The notes under the pieces were generated by a model. That model had not been told where the DNA came from. It did not search any database and saw nothing but the letters and a program-made list of their open reading frames with translations. Shown here in pieces: positions 8,286 to 16,150 of a stretch of DNA of 33,460 nucleotides. This stretch comes from Pseudomonadota bacterium (GTDB taxonomy: Bacteria; Pseudomonadota; Alphaproteobacteria; CACIAM-22H2). Made by a program: the position numbers and the translations under genes. Where the stretch lies: contig JACQDQ010000333.1 in NCBI GenBank assembly GCA_016201015.1, positions 1 to 33,460 on the forward strand, in the 5' to 3' direction. The number at the start of each line of letters is the position of its first letter. Position 1 is the stretch's first letter.

Positions 8286-9800
8286 GTGGAAGAAATCCAG
8301 GCGTTGTTTCACGGCTTTGCTGTCGTGCTGCAGCCGTTCAACCTCGTTTTGATGGTGATCGGAATCGTGCTGGGCGTGATCATCGGGGTCTTGCCCGGCC
8401 TTGGCGGCGCCAACGGCGTGGCGATCCTGCTGCCGCTCACCTTCTCGATGCCGCCCACCTCCGCCATCATCATGCTGTCGTGCATTTACTGGGGGGCTTT
8501 GTTCGGCGGCGCGATCACCTCGATTCTATTCAATATTCCGGGCGAGCCGTGGTCGGTAGCGACGACCTTCGACGGGCATCCGATGGCGCAGAAGGGCCAG
8601 GCCGGCGAGGCGCTGACCGGCGCCTTCACCTCGTCATTCGTCGGCGCCTTGGTCGCCGTCGTTCTCATCACCTTTCTTGCGCCGCTGGTCGCCAGATTCG
8701 CCCTGCGCTTCGGGCCGCCGGAGTTCTTCGCGGTTCAGTTCCTCACCTTCTGCAGCTTCATCGGCATGGGCAGAGGTTCGCCGTTCAAGACCATGGCATC
8801 GATGATGCTGGGATTTGCGATGGCGGCGGTCGGGCTCGACACGGTCACCGGCACGCTGCGCATGACCTTCGGCTGGAGCGAGCTGCTGCGCGGCTTCGAC
8901 TTTCTGATCGCCGTCATCGGGCTGTTCGGCATCGGCGAGATTCTGCTCACGATGGAGGAGGGGCTGGCCTTCAAGGGCATGTCGGCCAAGCTCAATCTCA
9001 AGGTCGTGCTGCAAACTTGGCGGCAGCTGCCGGCTTATTGGCTTACATCGCTGCGCGCGTCGACAATCGGCTGCTGGATGGGCATCACGCCCGGTGGCGC
9101 GACGCCGGCCTCGTTCATGAGCTACGGCATCGCCAAGCGCTTTTCGAAGAACGGCGACAAGTTCGGCACCGGCGAACTGGAGGGCGTGATCGCGCCCGAG
9201 ACCGCCGCGCACGCCGCTGGAACAAGCGCCTTGCTGCCGATGCTCACGCTCGGCATTCCCGGCTCGCCGACCGCGGCCGTCTTGCTCGGTGGTCTGCTGA
9301 TCTGGGGGCTGCAGCCTGGGCCGCTGCTGTTCATCGAGCAGAAGGAGTTCGTGTGGGGCCTCATCGCCAGCATGTATCTCGGCAACATCGTCGGCCTTAT
9401 CATCGTCCTCACTTGCGTTCCGTTCTTTGCCGCGATTCTGCGCGTCCCCTTCAGCATCATCGCCCCGATCATCCTCGTCATCTGCGCGGTGGGCGCCTAC
9501 ACGGTGCACAACGCCATGCTCGACATCTGGCTGATGGTGCTGTTCGGCGTCATCGGCTACGTGTTCAAGAAGCTCGACTACCCGCTGCCGCCGATGGTGT
9601 TGGCTCTCGTTCTCGGCGATATGGCCGAGAGCTCGTTCCGCCAATCAATGCTCAGCTCGCAGGGCAGCCTGTCGATATTCTGGTCGAATCCGCTGGTGGC
9701 GACGATTTTCGGGCTCGGCCTCATACTTCTGTTTTGGCCGTTAATCTCTTGGATCATGCAGTTGGCAAAACGGCGGGCTGTAGTATCATCAGGATCATGA
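8286..9800 (+). CDS. tctA: tripartite tricarboxylate transporter, large membrane subunit TctA
   Basis: Large permease of a TTT secondary carboxylate importer, 504 residues, the usual TctA length. The family signature GVLPGLGGANGVAILLPLTF lies near residue 35, with its second-half counterpart GITPGGATPAS and the conserved PETAAHAAGTSALLPMLTLGIPGS near 300-330. About 12 membrane segments are visible. The GTG at 8286 is chosen because GGGGGGAG precedes it by 7 bases and the protein then starts EEIQALFHGF, as in relatives; a TTG at 8259 has no such site. First gene of a plus-strand operon with tctC and tctB and divergent from gntR. Substrate likely a small carboxylate; the neighbouring Frc and lyase suggest it is the acid they act on. 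Confidence 0.95.
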   Translation: MEEIQALFHGFAVVLQPFNLVLMVIGIVLGVIIGVLPGLGGANGVAILLPLTFSMPPTSAIIMLSCIYWGALFGGAITSILFNIPGEPWSVATTFDGHPMAQKGQAGEALTGAFTSSFVGALVAVVLITFLAPLVARFALRFGPPEFFAVQFLTFCSFIGMGRGSPFKTMASMMLGFAMAAVGLDTVTGTLRMTFGWSELLRGFDFLIAVIGLFGIGEILLTMEEGLAFKGMSAKLNLKVVLQTWRQLPAYWLTSLRASTIGCWMGITPGGATPASFMSYGIAKRFSKNGDKFGTGELEGVIAPETAAHAAGTSALLPMLTLGIPGSPTAAVLLGGLLIWGLQPGPLLFIEQKEFVWGLIASMYLGNIVGLIIVLTCVPFFAAILRVPFSIIAPIILVICAVGAYTVHNAMLDIWLMVLFGVIGYVFKKLDYPLPPMVLALVLGDMAESSFRQSMLSSQGSLSIFWSNPLVATIFGLGLILLFWPLISWIMQLAKRRAVVSSGS

Positions 9801-9854
9801 GAGAATGCGCAGAAGTAAATGCCAATAGAGGCGATCTAATGAGGAGACGCTCAC

Positions 9855-10868
9855 ATGGTTAATCTTAGGGCCAAGTACATATTCGCCGGTGCGGCTTTTG
9901 CCGCGGCAGCGACGCTCGCACCGACGGCATTTGCGCAATGGCAGCCGACCAAGCCGGTGACTTTCGTCATTCCCGCTGGAACCGGCGGCGGGGCCGACCA
10001 GATGGCGCGCATGATCCAAGGGATCGCCGCCAAGTACAATCTGACGAGTCAGCCAATAGTCGTGGTTAACAAGGCAGGTGGAGCGGGTGCCGAGGGATTC
10101 CTCGACGTCAAGCAGAGCAACGGCGATCCTCACAAAATCATCATCACGCTGTCCAATCTGTTCACCACGCCGTTGGCAACCGGCGTGCCATTCAATTGGA
10201 AGGACATGACGCCGGTGGCGATGCTGGCCCTCGACCAATTCGTGCTGTGGGTCAATGCCGAAACGCCGTACAAGACCCCGAAAGATTACCTCGATGCGGT
10301 CAAGGCGGGCGGCCCGAATAAGTTCAAGATGGGCGGCACCGGCTCCAAGCAGGAAGACCAGATCATCACGGTCGCCATCGAGAAGCTGACCGGCGCCAAG
10401 TTCACCTATATTCCGTACAAGGGCGGCGGCGACGTCGCCGTGCAGCTCGTCGGCAAGCACGTCGATTCGACGGTCAACAATCCGATCGAAGCCGTCGCGC
10501 AATGGCGTGCCGGCAGCCTGCGGCCGCTCTGCGTGCTCGACAGCAAGCGGATGCCTTACAAGGAGAAGATGACGTCGGACATGTCGTGGAACGATATCCC
10601 GACTTGCAAGGAGACGGGGTTCGACGTCGAGTATCTCATGCTGCGCGGCATCTTCATGTCGCCGGGCGTGCAGCAGCAGCACGTCGACTACTATGTCGGC
10701 GTGTTCAAGAAGGTGATGGAGACGCCCGAGTGGAAGGACTTCATGGAGAAGGGCGCTTTCAACACCACCTTCATGACCGGCAAGGAGTATAGCGACTGGG
10801 TCGCGAACGCCGAGAAGGCACATCTCGAGCTGATGAAGGAAGCGGGCTTCCTCGCCAAGACCAATTGA
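9855..10868 (+). CDS. tctC: TTT substrate-binding protein TctC (Bug family)
   Basis: Periplasmic solute receptor that captures a carboxylate and delivers it to TctA/TctB. The 337 residues start with a signal peptide (FAGAAFAAAATLAPTAFA, cleavage near residue 27), followed by the Bug-fold opening WQPTKPVTFVIPAGTGGGAD. Other family features are VVVNKAGGAGAEGFL, the VAMLALDQFVLWVN strand, GTGSKQEDQI and YIPYKGGGDVAVQLVGKHVD. A strong ribosome site GAGGAG stands 8 bases before the ATG. It is 54 bases downstream of tctA, so the gene order is A-C-B rather than the more usual C-B-A. A stable hairpin follows the stop. The ligand cannot be deduced from sequence. Confidence 0.95.
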   Translation: MVNLRAKYIFAGAAFAAAATLAPTAFAQWQPTKPVTFVIPAGTGGGADQMARMIQGIAAKYNLTSQPIVVVNKAGGAGAEGFLDVKQSNGDPHKIIITLSNLFTTPLATGVPFNWKDMTPVAMLALDQFVLWVNAETPYKTPKDYLDAVKAGGPNKFKMGGTGSKQEDQIITVAIEKLTGAKFTYIPYKGGGDVAVQLVGKHVDSTVNNPIEAVAQWRAGSLRPLCVLDSKRMPYKEKMTSDMSWNDIPTCKETGFDVEYLMLRGIFMSPGVQQQHVDYYVGVFKKVMETPEWKDFMEKGAFNTTFMTGKEYSDWVANAEKAHLELMKEAGFLAKTN

Positions 10869-10884
10869 AGTCGTGACGGATCGT

Positions 10885-10917
10885 GGGACCGGGATGGCGT
10901 GCGGCGATCCCGGTCCC
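10885..10917 (+). other. intercistronic RNA hairpin between tctC and tctB
   Basis: GGGACCGGGAT (10885-10895) and ATCCCGGTCCC (10907-10917) form a perfect 11-base stem with an 11-base loop, beginning 16 bases after the tctC stop. No U-run follows, so it is not a classical terminator. A hairpin here would protect the 3' end of the tctA-tctC transcript and raise binding-protein output over the small subunit TctB, a known arrangement in binding-protein operons. Confidence 0.6.
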
Positions 10918-10955
10918 GCCAATGATGCGGCGCCGGGGACAAGTGGGGTACGCGC

Positions 10956-11474
10956 GTGATGCGGGAACGTGAAGGGGCGGCGGATCAGAGCAAAGCGATG
11001 ACCACGCGGTCGGTGGAAATCGTCGTCGCGGTGGTGTTTCTGGTCATCGGCGCGGTCGTAATCATTGATTCGCTGCGCGTCGGCGCCGGTTGGGACAGCG
11101 ATGCGCCGGGGGCCGGGTACTTTCCGTTCTACATCGGCCTCATGATGACCGCCGCAAGCATCATCATTCTCATTCAGGCGCTCGTCTCCAAGTCGTCGGA
11201 ACTCGCCAAGACGTTCGTCGACCCGGTCGCCTTCAGGCCGGTCTTGCTGGTTCTCGCGCCGACCCTGGTCTACGTGCTGGTTATCGAATTCCTGGGGATC
11301 TACGTGGCGTCGGCGATTTTCATCGGCGCATTCATGGTCTATTTCGGAAGTTATGGCTGGACGAAGACGATCGCCGTCAGCATCCTCGTGCCGGCCGCCA
11401 TGTTCATGATGTTCGAGATCTGGTTCCTCGTGCCGCTGCCCAAGGGACCACTCGAAGCCTTGTTCGGTTATTGA
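10956..11474 (+). CDS. tctB: TTT small membrane subunit TctB
   Basis: Small membrane subunit of the TTT transporter, 172 residues, with four hydrophobic segments: VEIVVAVVFLVIGAVVII, FPFYIGLMMTAASIIILI, FRPVLLVLAPTLVYVLVIEF and SILVPAAMFMMFEIWFLVPL. The segment GAGYFPFYIG matches the TctB pattern. The GTG at 10956 is directly followed by an ATG at 10959; either could be used, with a weak GTGGGG upstream. An internal ATG at 10998 is also possible. It completes the tctA-tctC-tctB set. The C-terminal PLPKGPLEALFGY is typical for the family. Confidence 0.9.
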   Translation: MMREREGAADQSKAMTTRSVEIVVAVVFLVIGAVVIIDSLRVGAGWDSDAPGAGYFPFYIGLMMTAASIIILIQALVSKSSELAKTFVDPVAFRPVLLVLAPTLVYVLVIEFLGIYVASAIFIGAFMVYFGSYGWTKTIAVSILVPAAMFMMFEIWFLVPLPKGPLEALFGY

Positions 11475-11478
11475 CGAC

Positions 11479-11523
11479 GGCACCAAGACGTGCCGAATAA
11501 CGAACTGACGCGCAATTCGGCAC
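11479..11523 (+). promoter_or_regulatory. two mutually exclusive inverted repeats upstream of the formate dehydrogenase genes
   Basis: GTGCCGAAT (11490-11498) pairs perfectly with ATTCGGCAC (11515-11523) across a 16-base loop. The same strand segment GTGCC (11490-11494) can instead pair with GGCAC at 11479-11483. The two hairpins exclude each other. The larger dyad also overlaps the -35 and spacer of a predicted promoter, so it may work as a DNA operator rather than as RNA. No U-run follows, which argues against a simple terminator for the tct operon. Confidence 0.45.
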
Positions 11524-11532
11524 TGATACAAT
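11505..11532 (+). promoter_or_regulatory. predicted promoter for the formate dehydrogenase genes
   Basis: CTGACG (11505-11510) and TACAAT (11527-11532), 16 bases apart. The -10 differs from consensus at one position; the -35 is weak, as expected for a regulated promoter. The start point would fall at about 11539, which makes the ATG at 11536 an unlikely start and supports 11620 for the beta-subunit gene. Prediction only. Confidence 0.4.
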
Positions 11533-11619
11533 CCGATGCAACGTGACGCGCGGCAGACCGCCTCGGTTGCCGGAGAGCGTCCCGACGCGACGACACGAGA
11601 TACAGACAGGTTCCACGCG

Positions 11620-13329
11620 ATGGCACATTCGACGCACGACGCAAAGCAACGCAGCCGTTCCGGGCAGGGCGGTCGCCGGGCCAGGTCGCAGCCGAAGGGC
11701 CGGCAGGTCGACCCTGCGGCGCTAGCCGAGGTTCAGGCATTGCTTGGCGAGCGGCCGCGTCGCCGCGACTTACTCATTGAGCATTTGCACCTCATCCAGG
11801 ACCGCCATCATTGCCTTTCGGCGGCGCATCTCGCCGCGCTCGCACACGAGATGAAGCTGGCGCTCACCGAGGTTTACGAGGTGGCGACGTTCTACGCCCA
11901 TTTCGACGTCGTGTGCGAGGGCGAAGCGCCGCCGGCCCCGGTCACCATCCGCGTGTGCGACAGCCTGAGCTGCGAGCTCTTCGGCGCCGACAGGCTGCTT
12001 GCCGAGCTGACGTCGAAATATGCCGAGGGCCGAAAAGTTCGCGTGGTGCGCGCGCCATGCATGGGCGCCTGCGACCGGGCGCCCGTCAGCGCCGTCGGCC
12101 ACGATCAGGTCATGCGCGCGACGGTGCCGAGAGTCGCCGCCGCAATCGCTGCATCACATGACGGGCCGGCGCTCAAGCCGGCTACGGACTATGCCGCCTA
12201 TATCGCCGCGGGGGGCTACAAGCTGCTGCGCGACGGTCTCGACGGGCGGCGGACGCGCGACGACCTGATCAAGGCGGTCGACGACGCCGGGTTGCGCGGG
12301 CTCGGCGGCGCCGGTTTCCCCACCGGGCGTAAATGGCAGCTCGTGCGCAAGGAGGCAGCGCCGCGCCTGATGACGGTCAACGCCGACGAAGGCGAGCCCG
12401 GCACCTTCAAGGACCGCCACTATCTCGAGACCGATCCGCACCGTTTCCTCGAAGGCATGCTGATCGCGGCATGGGTCGTGGAGGCCGGCGACGTCTACAT
12501 CTATTTGCGCGACGAATATCCGGCCATCCGCCACATGCTGCTCGCGGAAATTGCCGAGATCGAGGCGGCGGGGCTGGCGCGCGATACCCGCGTTCATCTT
12601 CGCCGCGGCGCCGGCGCTTATATCTGCGGCGAAGAGTCGGCGATGATCGAAAGCATCGAGGGCAAGCGCGGCCTGCCGCGCCATCGGCCGCCTTACGTGG
12701 CCCAGGTCGGGTTGTTCGGCCGGCCGACGCTGGTGCAGAACGTCGAGACGCTTTTTTGGGTGCGCGATATCGCGGAGCGCGGCGCTGCCTGGTTTGCGGG
12801 CCACGGACGGCGTGGGCGCAAGGGCTTGCGCTCATTCTCCGTTTCCGGCCGTGTCAAGGATCCTGGCGTCAAGCTGGCGCCGGCCGGCATTACCATGCGC
12901 GAGTTGATCGACGAATATTGCGGCGGCATGGCCGACGGCCAGAGCTTCAAGGGCTATCTGCCGGGCGGTGCGTCGGGTGGAATTCTGCCGGCGTCGATGG
13001 GCGATCTGCCGCTCGATTTCGGCACGCTCGAACCGCATGGCTGCTTCGTCGGCTCGCATGCCGTTGTCATCCTGTCGGACAAAGACGATATGAAGGCGGT
13101 GGCCCTGAACCTCATCCGCTTCTTCGAGGACGAAAGCTGCGGTCAATGCACGCCGTGCCGCGTCGGCACCGAAAAGGCGGCGAAGTTGATGGCCGGCGGC
13201 AGATGGGACCAGGCGCTGCTCGACGATCTCGGCCGGGTCATGACCGATGCCTCGATCTGCGGCCTGGGCCAGGCGGCGTACAATCCGGTCAGAAGCGTGT
13301 TCAAGTATTTCCGCGAGGACCTGGCATGA
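11620..13329 (+). CDS. NAD-dependent formate dehydrogenase, fused NuoE/NuoF-like beta subunit
   Basis: NADH-forming subunit of a soluble molybdenum or tungsten formate dehydrogenase. The 569 residues fuse a NuoE-like [2Fe-2S] domain (about 30-170; RVCDSLSCELFG and APCMGACDRAP give the four cysteines) to a NuoF-like flavin domain (about 210-560). The latter has the NADH-site GLRGLGGAGFPTGRKW, the FMN-site GAGAYICGEESAMIESIEGK and the [4Fe-4S] motif ESCGQCTPCRVG with a fourth Cys in SICGLGQ. Methylobacterium FDH1 beta has the same fusion and a closely similar sequence. The start at 11620 gives 24 residues before PKGRQVDP, matching that relative; a frame extension to 11536 lacks a ribosome site. 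The stop overlaps the alpha-subunit ATG by 4 bases. Confidence 0.95.
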   Translation: MAHSTHDAKQRSRSGQGGRRARSQPKGRQVDPAALAEVQALLGERPRRRDLLIEHLHLIQDRHHCLSAAHLAALAHEMKLALTEVYEVATFYAHFDVVCEGEAPPAPVTIRVCDSLSCELFGADRLLAELTSKYAEGRKVRVVRAPCMGACDRAPVSAVGHDQVMRATVPRVAAAIAASHDGPALKPATDYAAYIAAGGYKLLRDGLDGRRTRDDLIKAVDDAGLRGLGGAGFPTGRKWQLVRKEAAPRLMTVNADEGEPGTFKDRHYLETDPHRFLEGMLIAAWVVEAGDVYIYLRDEYPAIRHMLLAEIAEIEAAGLARDTRVHLRRGAGAYICGEESAMIESIEGKRGLPRHRPPYVAQVGLFGRPTLVQNVETLFWVRDIAERGAAWFAGHGRRGRKGLRSFSVSGRVKDPGVKLAPAGITMRELIDEYCGGMADGQSFKGYLPGGASGGILPASMGDLPLDFGTLEPHGCFVGSHAVVILSDKDDMKAVALNLIRFFEDESCGQCTPCRVGTEKAAKLMAGGRWDQALLDDLGRVMTDASICGLGQAAYNPVRSVFKYFREDLA

Positions 13330-16100
13330 GCGACAGGCTCAGTTTCGAGCTCGACGGCAAGACGGTCGAGGCGGGTGCCGGCGAAACCATCTGGCAGGTC
13401 GCCAACCGGCTTGGCACGACGATCCCGCATCTCTGCTATTCGCCGGCCCCCGGCTACCGCGCCGACGGCAATTGCCGGGCCTGCATGGTGGAGGTGAAGG
13501 GCGAGCGCGTGCTGGCGGCTTCGTGCATCCGCAAGCCGACGCCGGGCATGGTGGTGACGACGGCAAGCGAGCGCGCGAAGACCGCGCGGCGCATGGTGAT
13601 GGAATTGCTGCTCGCCGACCAGCCGCCGCGTGCCGACGCGCATGATCCGGGCTCGCGGCTGTGGCATTGGGCCGACCATCAGGCGATCGCTGCCAGCCGC
13701 TATCCGGCGCGCGAATCACCGGCGCCCGATCCCAGCCATCCGGCGATGCGGGTCAATCTCGACGCCTGCATCCATTGCAATCTGTGCGTCCGTGCCTGCC
13801 GCGAAGTGCAGGTGAACGACGTCATCGGCATGGCCGGCCGTGGCCATCACGCCAAGATCGTTTTCGATTTCGACGATCCGATGGGGCAAAGCACCTGCGT
13901 CGCTTGCGGCGAGTGCGTGCAGGCCTGCCCGACCGGCGCACTGATGCCCGCCACATTGGTTGATACCCAGGGCGTCTTCGCGGCGGAGCCGGACCGCAAG
14001 GTCGATAGCGTGTGTCCGTATTGCGGCGTTGGCTGCCAGCTCACCTATAATATCAAGGATGACAAGCTGCTCTACGTGCAGGTGCGCGATGGCCCGGCCA
14101 ATGAGAATCGCCTTTGCGTCAAGGGCCGCTTCGGCTTCGACTACGTCCAGCATCCGCACCGTCTGACCGAACCGTTGATCCGCAAGACCGGCGTGACGAA
14201 GAGCGCCGATGACACGGTCGACCCGGCTAATCCATGGACCCATTTCCGCAGGGCAACATGGGATGAGGCATTGGCGCTGGCCGCCGGCGGCCTCAAGCAT
14301 ATCCGCGACCAGCATGGCGGCAACGCGCTGGCCGGCTTCGGCTCGGCCAAGGGCTCGAACGAGGAAGCCTATCTGTTCCAGAAGCTGGTCCGCACCGGCT
14401 TCGCCACCAACAACGTCGACCATTGCACGCGGCTGTGCCACGCCTCGTCGGTGTCGGCGCTGTTCGAGGGCATTGGCACCGCGGCCGTGACCGCGCCGTT
14501 CACTGCGGCCAAGGACGCCGAGGTCATCATCGTCATCGGCGCCAACCCGACCGACAACCATCCGGTCGCCGCCACCTACTTCAAGCAGGCCGCCAAGCGC
14601 GGCGCCAAGCTGATCGTCATGGACCCGCGCGGCACCGCAATGAAGCGCCACGCCACGCATATGTTGCAGTTCAAGCCCAACAAGGACGTCGCGCTGCTCA
14701 ACGCCATGCTCAACGTCATCGTCACCGAGGAGCTTTACGACCGCCAATACGTCCAGGCGCATACCAGCGACTTCGAGAAGCTCAAGGCGCATATCGTCGA
14801 TTACACGCCGGAGAAGATGGAGCCGGAATGCGGCATCGCGGCGGGAACCATCCGCCAGGTCGCGCGGCTATACGCGCGGTCCGAAGCGTCGATCATCTTC
14901 TGGGGCATGGGCATCTCGCAGAGCATTCACGGGACCAACAATGCGCGCTGTTTGATCGCGCTGGCGCTCACCACCGGTCAGGTCGGCCGTCCCGGCACCG
15001 GACTGCATCCGCTGCGTGGCCAGAACAACGTGCAGGGCGCCTCGGATGCCGGGTTGATCCCGATGTTCCTGCCCGACTACCAGTCGGTGGAGAATGCCGA
15101 GATTCGCGCCAGATACGAGAAGCTGTGGGACGCGCCGATCCCGCCCAAGCGCGGACTGACCGTCGTCGAGATCGTCAACGCGATTCTCAACGATCAGATC
15201 CGCGGCATGTATGTGATGGGCGAGAATCCGGCGATGTCGGATCCCGACGCGCATCACGCGCGCGCGGCGCTGGCCAAGCTTGAGCATCTGGTGGTGCAGG
15301 ATATCTTCCTCACCGAGACGGCCTACTACGCCGACGTCGTTCTGCCTGCCTCGGCCTGGCCGGAGAAGACCGGCACCGTCACCAACACCAACCGTCAGGT
15401 GCAGATGGGCCGGATCGCCTTGCCACTGCCCGGCCAAGCGCGGCAGGACTGGGAGCTGATCCAACAGATCGCCCACGGCGCCGGGTGGAAATGGACCTAC
15501 ACGCATCCGCGCGAGGTGTTCGCCGAGATGGCGCTGGCGATGCCGTCGCTCGCCAACATCACCTGGGAGCGGCTCGAGCGCGAGAGCGCCGTCACCTATC
15601 CCTGCCCAGCGCCCGACAAGCCGGGCGAGGACATCGTATTCGGCGACGGGCTGTTCCCAACCCCTGCCAAGCGCGGCAAGCTGGTGCCGGCCGAATACAC
15701 GGCTCCCGGTGAGCCAGTCGACGCCGAATACCCGATGGTCCTCACCACCGGACGCCAGCTCGAGCACTGGCACACCGGCGCGATGACGCGCCGTGCCAGC
15801 GTGCTCGACACCATCGAGCCCTCGGCCATCGCTTGCCTGTCGCCGAAGGACATGCGCGCGCTCGACGTACGCGGGGGCGACATCATCCGCGTGGCGACGC
15901 GCCGTGGCACGATCGAGCTTTCAGTGCGCATCGACGAGGCGGTGCCGAGTGGCATGGTGTTCATCCCATTCTGCTACGCCGAGGCGGCGGCCAATATCCT
16001 GACCAGCCCGCAGCTCGATCCGTTCGGCAAGATCCCCGAGTTCAAATACTGCGCCGCCCGCATCGAGAAGGCTGGCGCCGCGACAAGAGCGGCGGAGTAG
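13326..16100 (+). CDS. NAD-dependent formate dehydrogenase, catalytic alpha subunit
   Basis: Oxidises formate to CO2 at a bis-pyranopterin Mo/W site and passes electrons to the beta subunit. The 924 residues comprise an NuoG-like N-terminus (LCYSPAPGYRADGNCRACMVEV, a [2Fe-2S] site), a His/Cys cluster region, two ferredoxin-type motifs (CIHCNLCVRAC and CVACGECVQACP, about 155-205), a [4Fe-4S] motif CPYCGVGCQ near 235, and the molybdopterin oxidoreductase domain from about 290. The metal ligand is a cysteine, not selenocysteine: HCTRLCHASS gives Cys371-His372. The C-terminal molybdopterin dinucleotide-binding domain includes LTTGRQLEHWHTGAMTRR. The ATG overlaps the beta-subunit stop (ATGA). No FdhD/FdsC sulfurtransferase or delta subunit is present nearby. 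It would oxidise the formate released by Frc. Confidence 0.96.
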   Translation: MSDRLSFELDGKTVEAGAGETIWQVANRLGTTIPHLCYSPAPGYRADGNCRACMVEVKGERVLAASCIRKPTPGMVVTTASERAKTARRMVMELLLADQPPRADAHDPGSRLWHWADHQAIAASRYPARESPAPDPSHPAMRVNLDACIHCNLCVRACREVQVNDVIGMAGRGHHAKIVFDFDDPMGQSTCVACGECVQACPTGALMPATLVDTQGVFAAEPDRKVDSVCPYCGVGCQLTYNIKDDKLLYVQVRDGPANENRLCVKGRFGFDYVQHPHRLTEPLIRKTGVTKSADDTVDPANPWTHFRRATWDEALALAAGGLKHIRDQHGGNALAGFGSAKGSNEEAYLFQKLVRTGFATNNVDHCTRLCHASSVSALFEGIGTAAVTAPFTAAKDAEVIIVIGANPTDNHPVAATYFKQAAKRGAKLIVMDPRGTAMKRHATHMLQFKPNKDVALLNAMLNVIVTEELYDRQYVQAHTSDFEKLKAHIVDYTPEKMEPECGIAAGTIRQVARLYARSEASIIFWGMGISQSIHGTNNARCLIALALTTGQVGRPGTGLHPLRGQNNVQGASDAGLIPMFLPDYQSVENAEIRARYEKLWDAPIPPKRGLTVVEIVNAILNDQIRGMYVMGENPAMSDPDAHHARAALAKLEHLVVQDIFLTETAYYADVVLPASAWPEKTGTVTNTNRQVQMGRIALPLPGQARQDWELIQQIAHGAGWKWTYTHPREVFAEMALAMPSLANITWERLERESAVTYPCPAPDKPGEDIVFGDGLFPTPAKRGKLVPAEYTAPGEPVDAEYPMVLTTGRQLEHWHTGAMTRRASVLDTIEPSAIACLSPKDMRALDVRGGDIIRVATRRGTIELSVRIDEAVPSGMVFIPFCYAEAAANILTSPQLDPFGKIPEFKYCAARIEKAGAATRAAE

Positions 16101-16114
16101 GCGCGACCGCAGCC

Positions 16115-16134
16115 GAGACAAGGCGAGACAAGGA
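16115..16134 (+). repeat. short tandem repeat, two 10-base units
   Basis: GAGACAAGGC (16115-16124) is followed directly by GAGACAAGGA (16125-16134), in the 50-base gap between the formate dehydrogenase alpha gene and the binding-protein gene. The second copy lies just upstream of the ribosome site region of the downstream gene. It may be no more than a small local duplication. Confidence 0.5.
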
Positions 16135-16150
16135 TGGGAAGGGCTCACTG

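Noticed and set aside
8020-8286. Possible small gene in the gntR-tctA intergenic region
   Set aside because: No ribosome site, composition unlike coding sequence, and it covers the divergent promoters and operator.
12333-13325. Upstream extension of the formate dehydrogenase alpha frame
   Set aside because: The extension is an Arg-rich shadow of the beta subunit. The family N-terminus begins at the ATG at 13326, which overlaps the beta stop.
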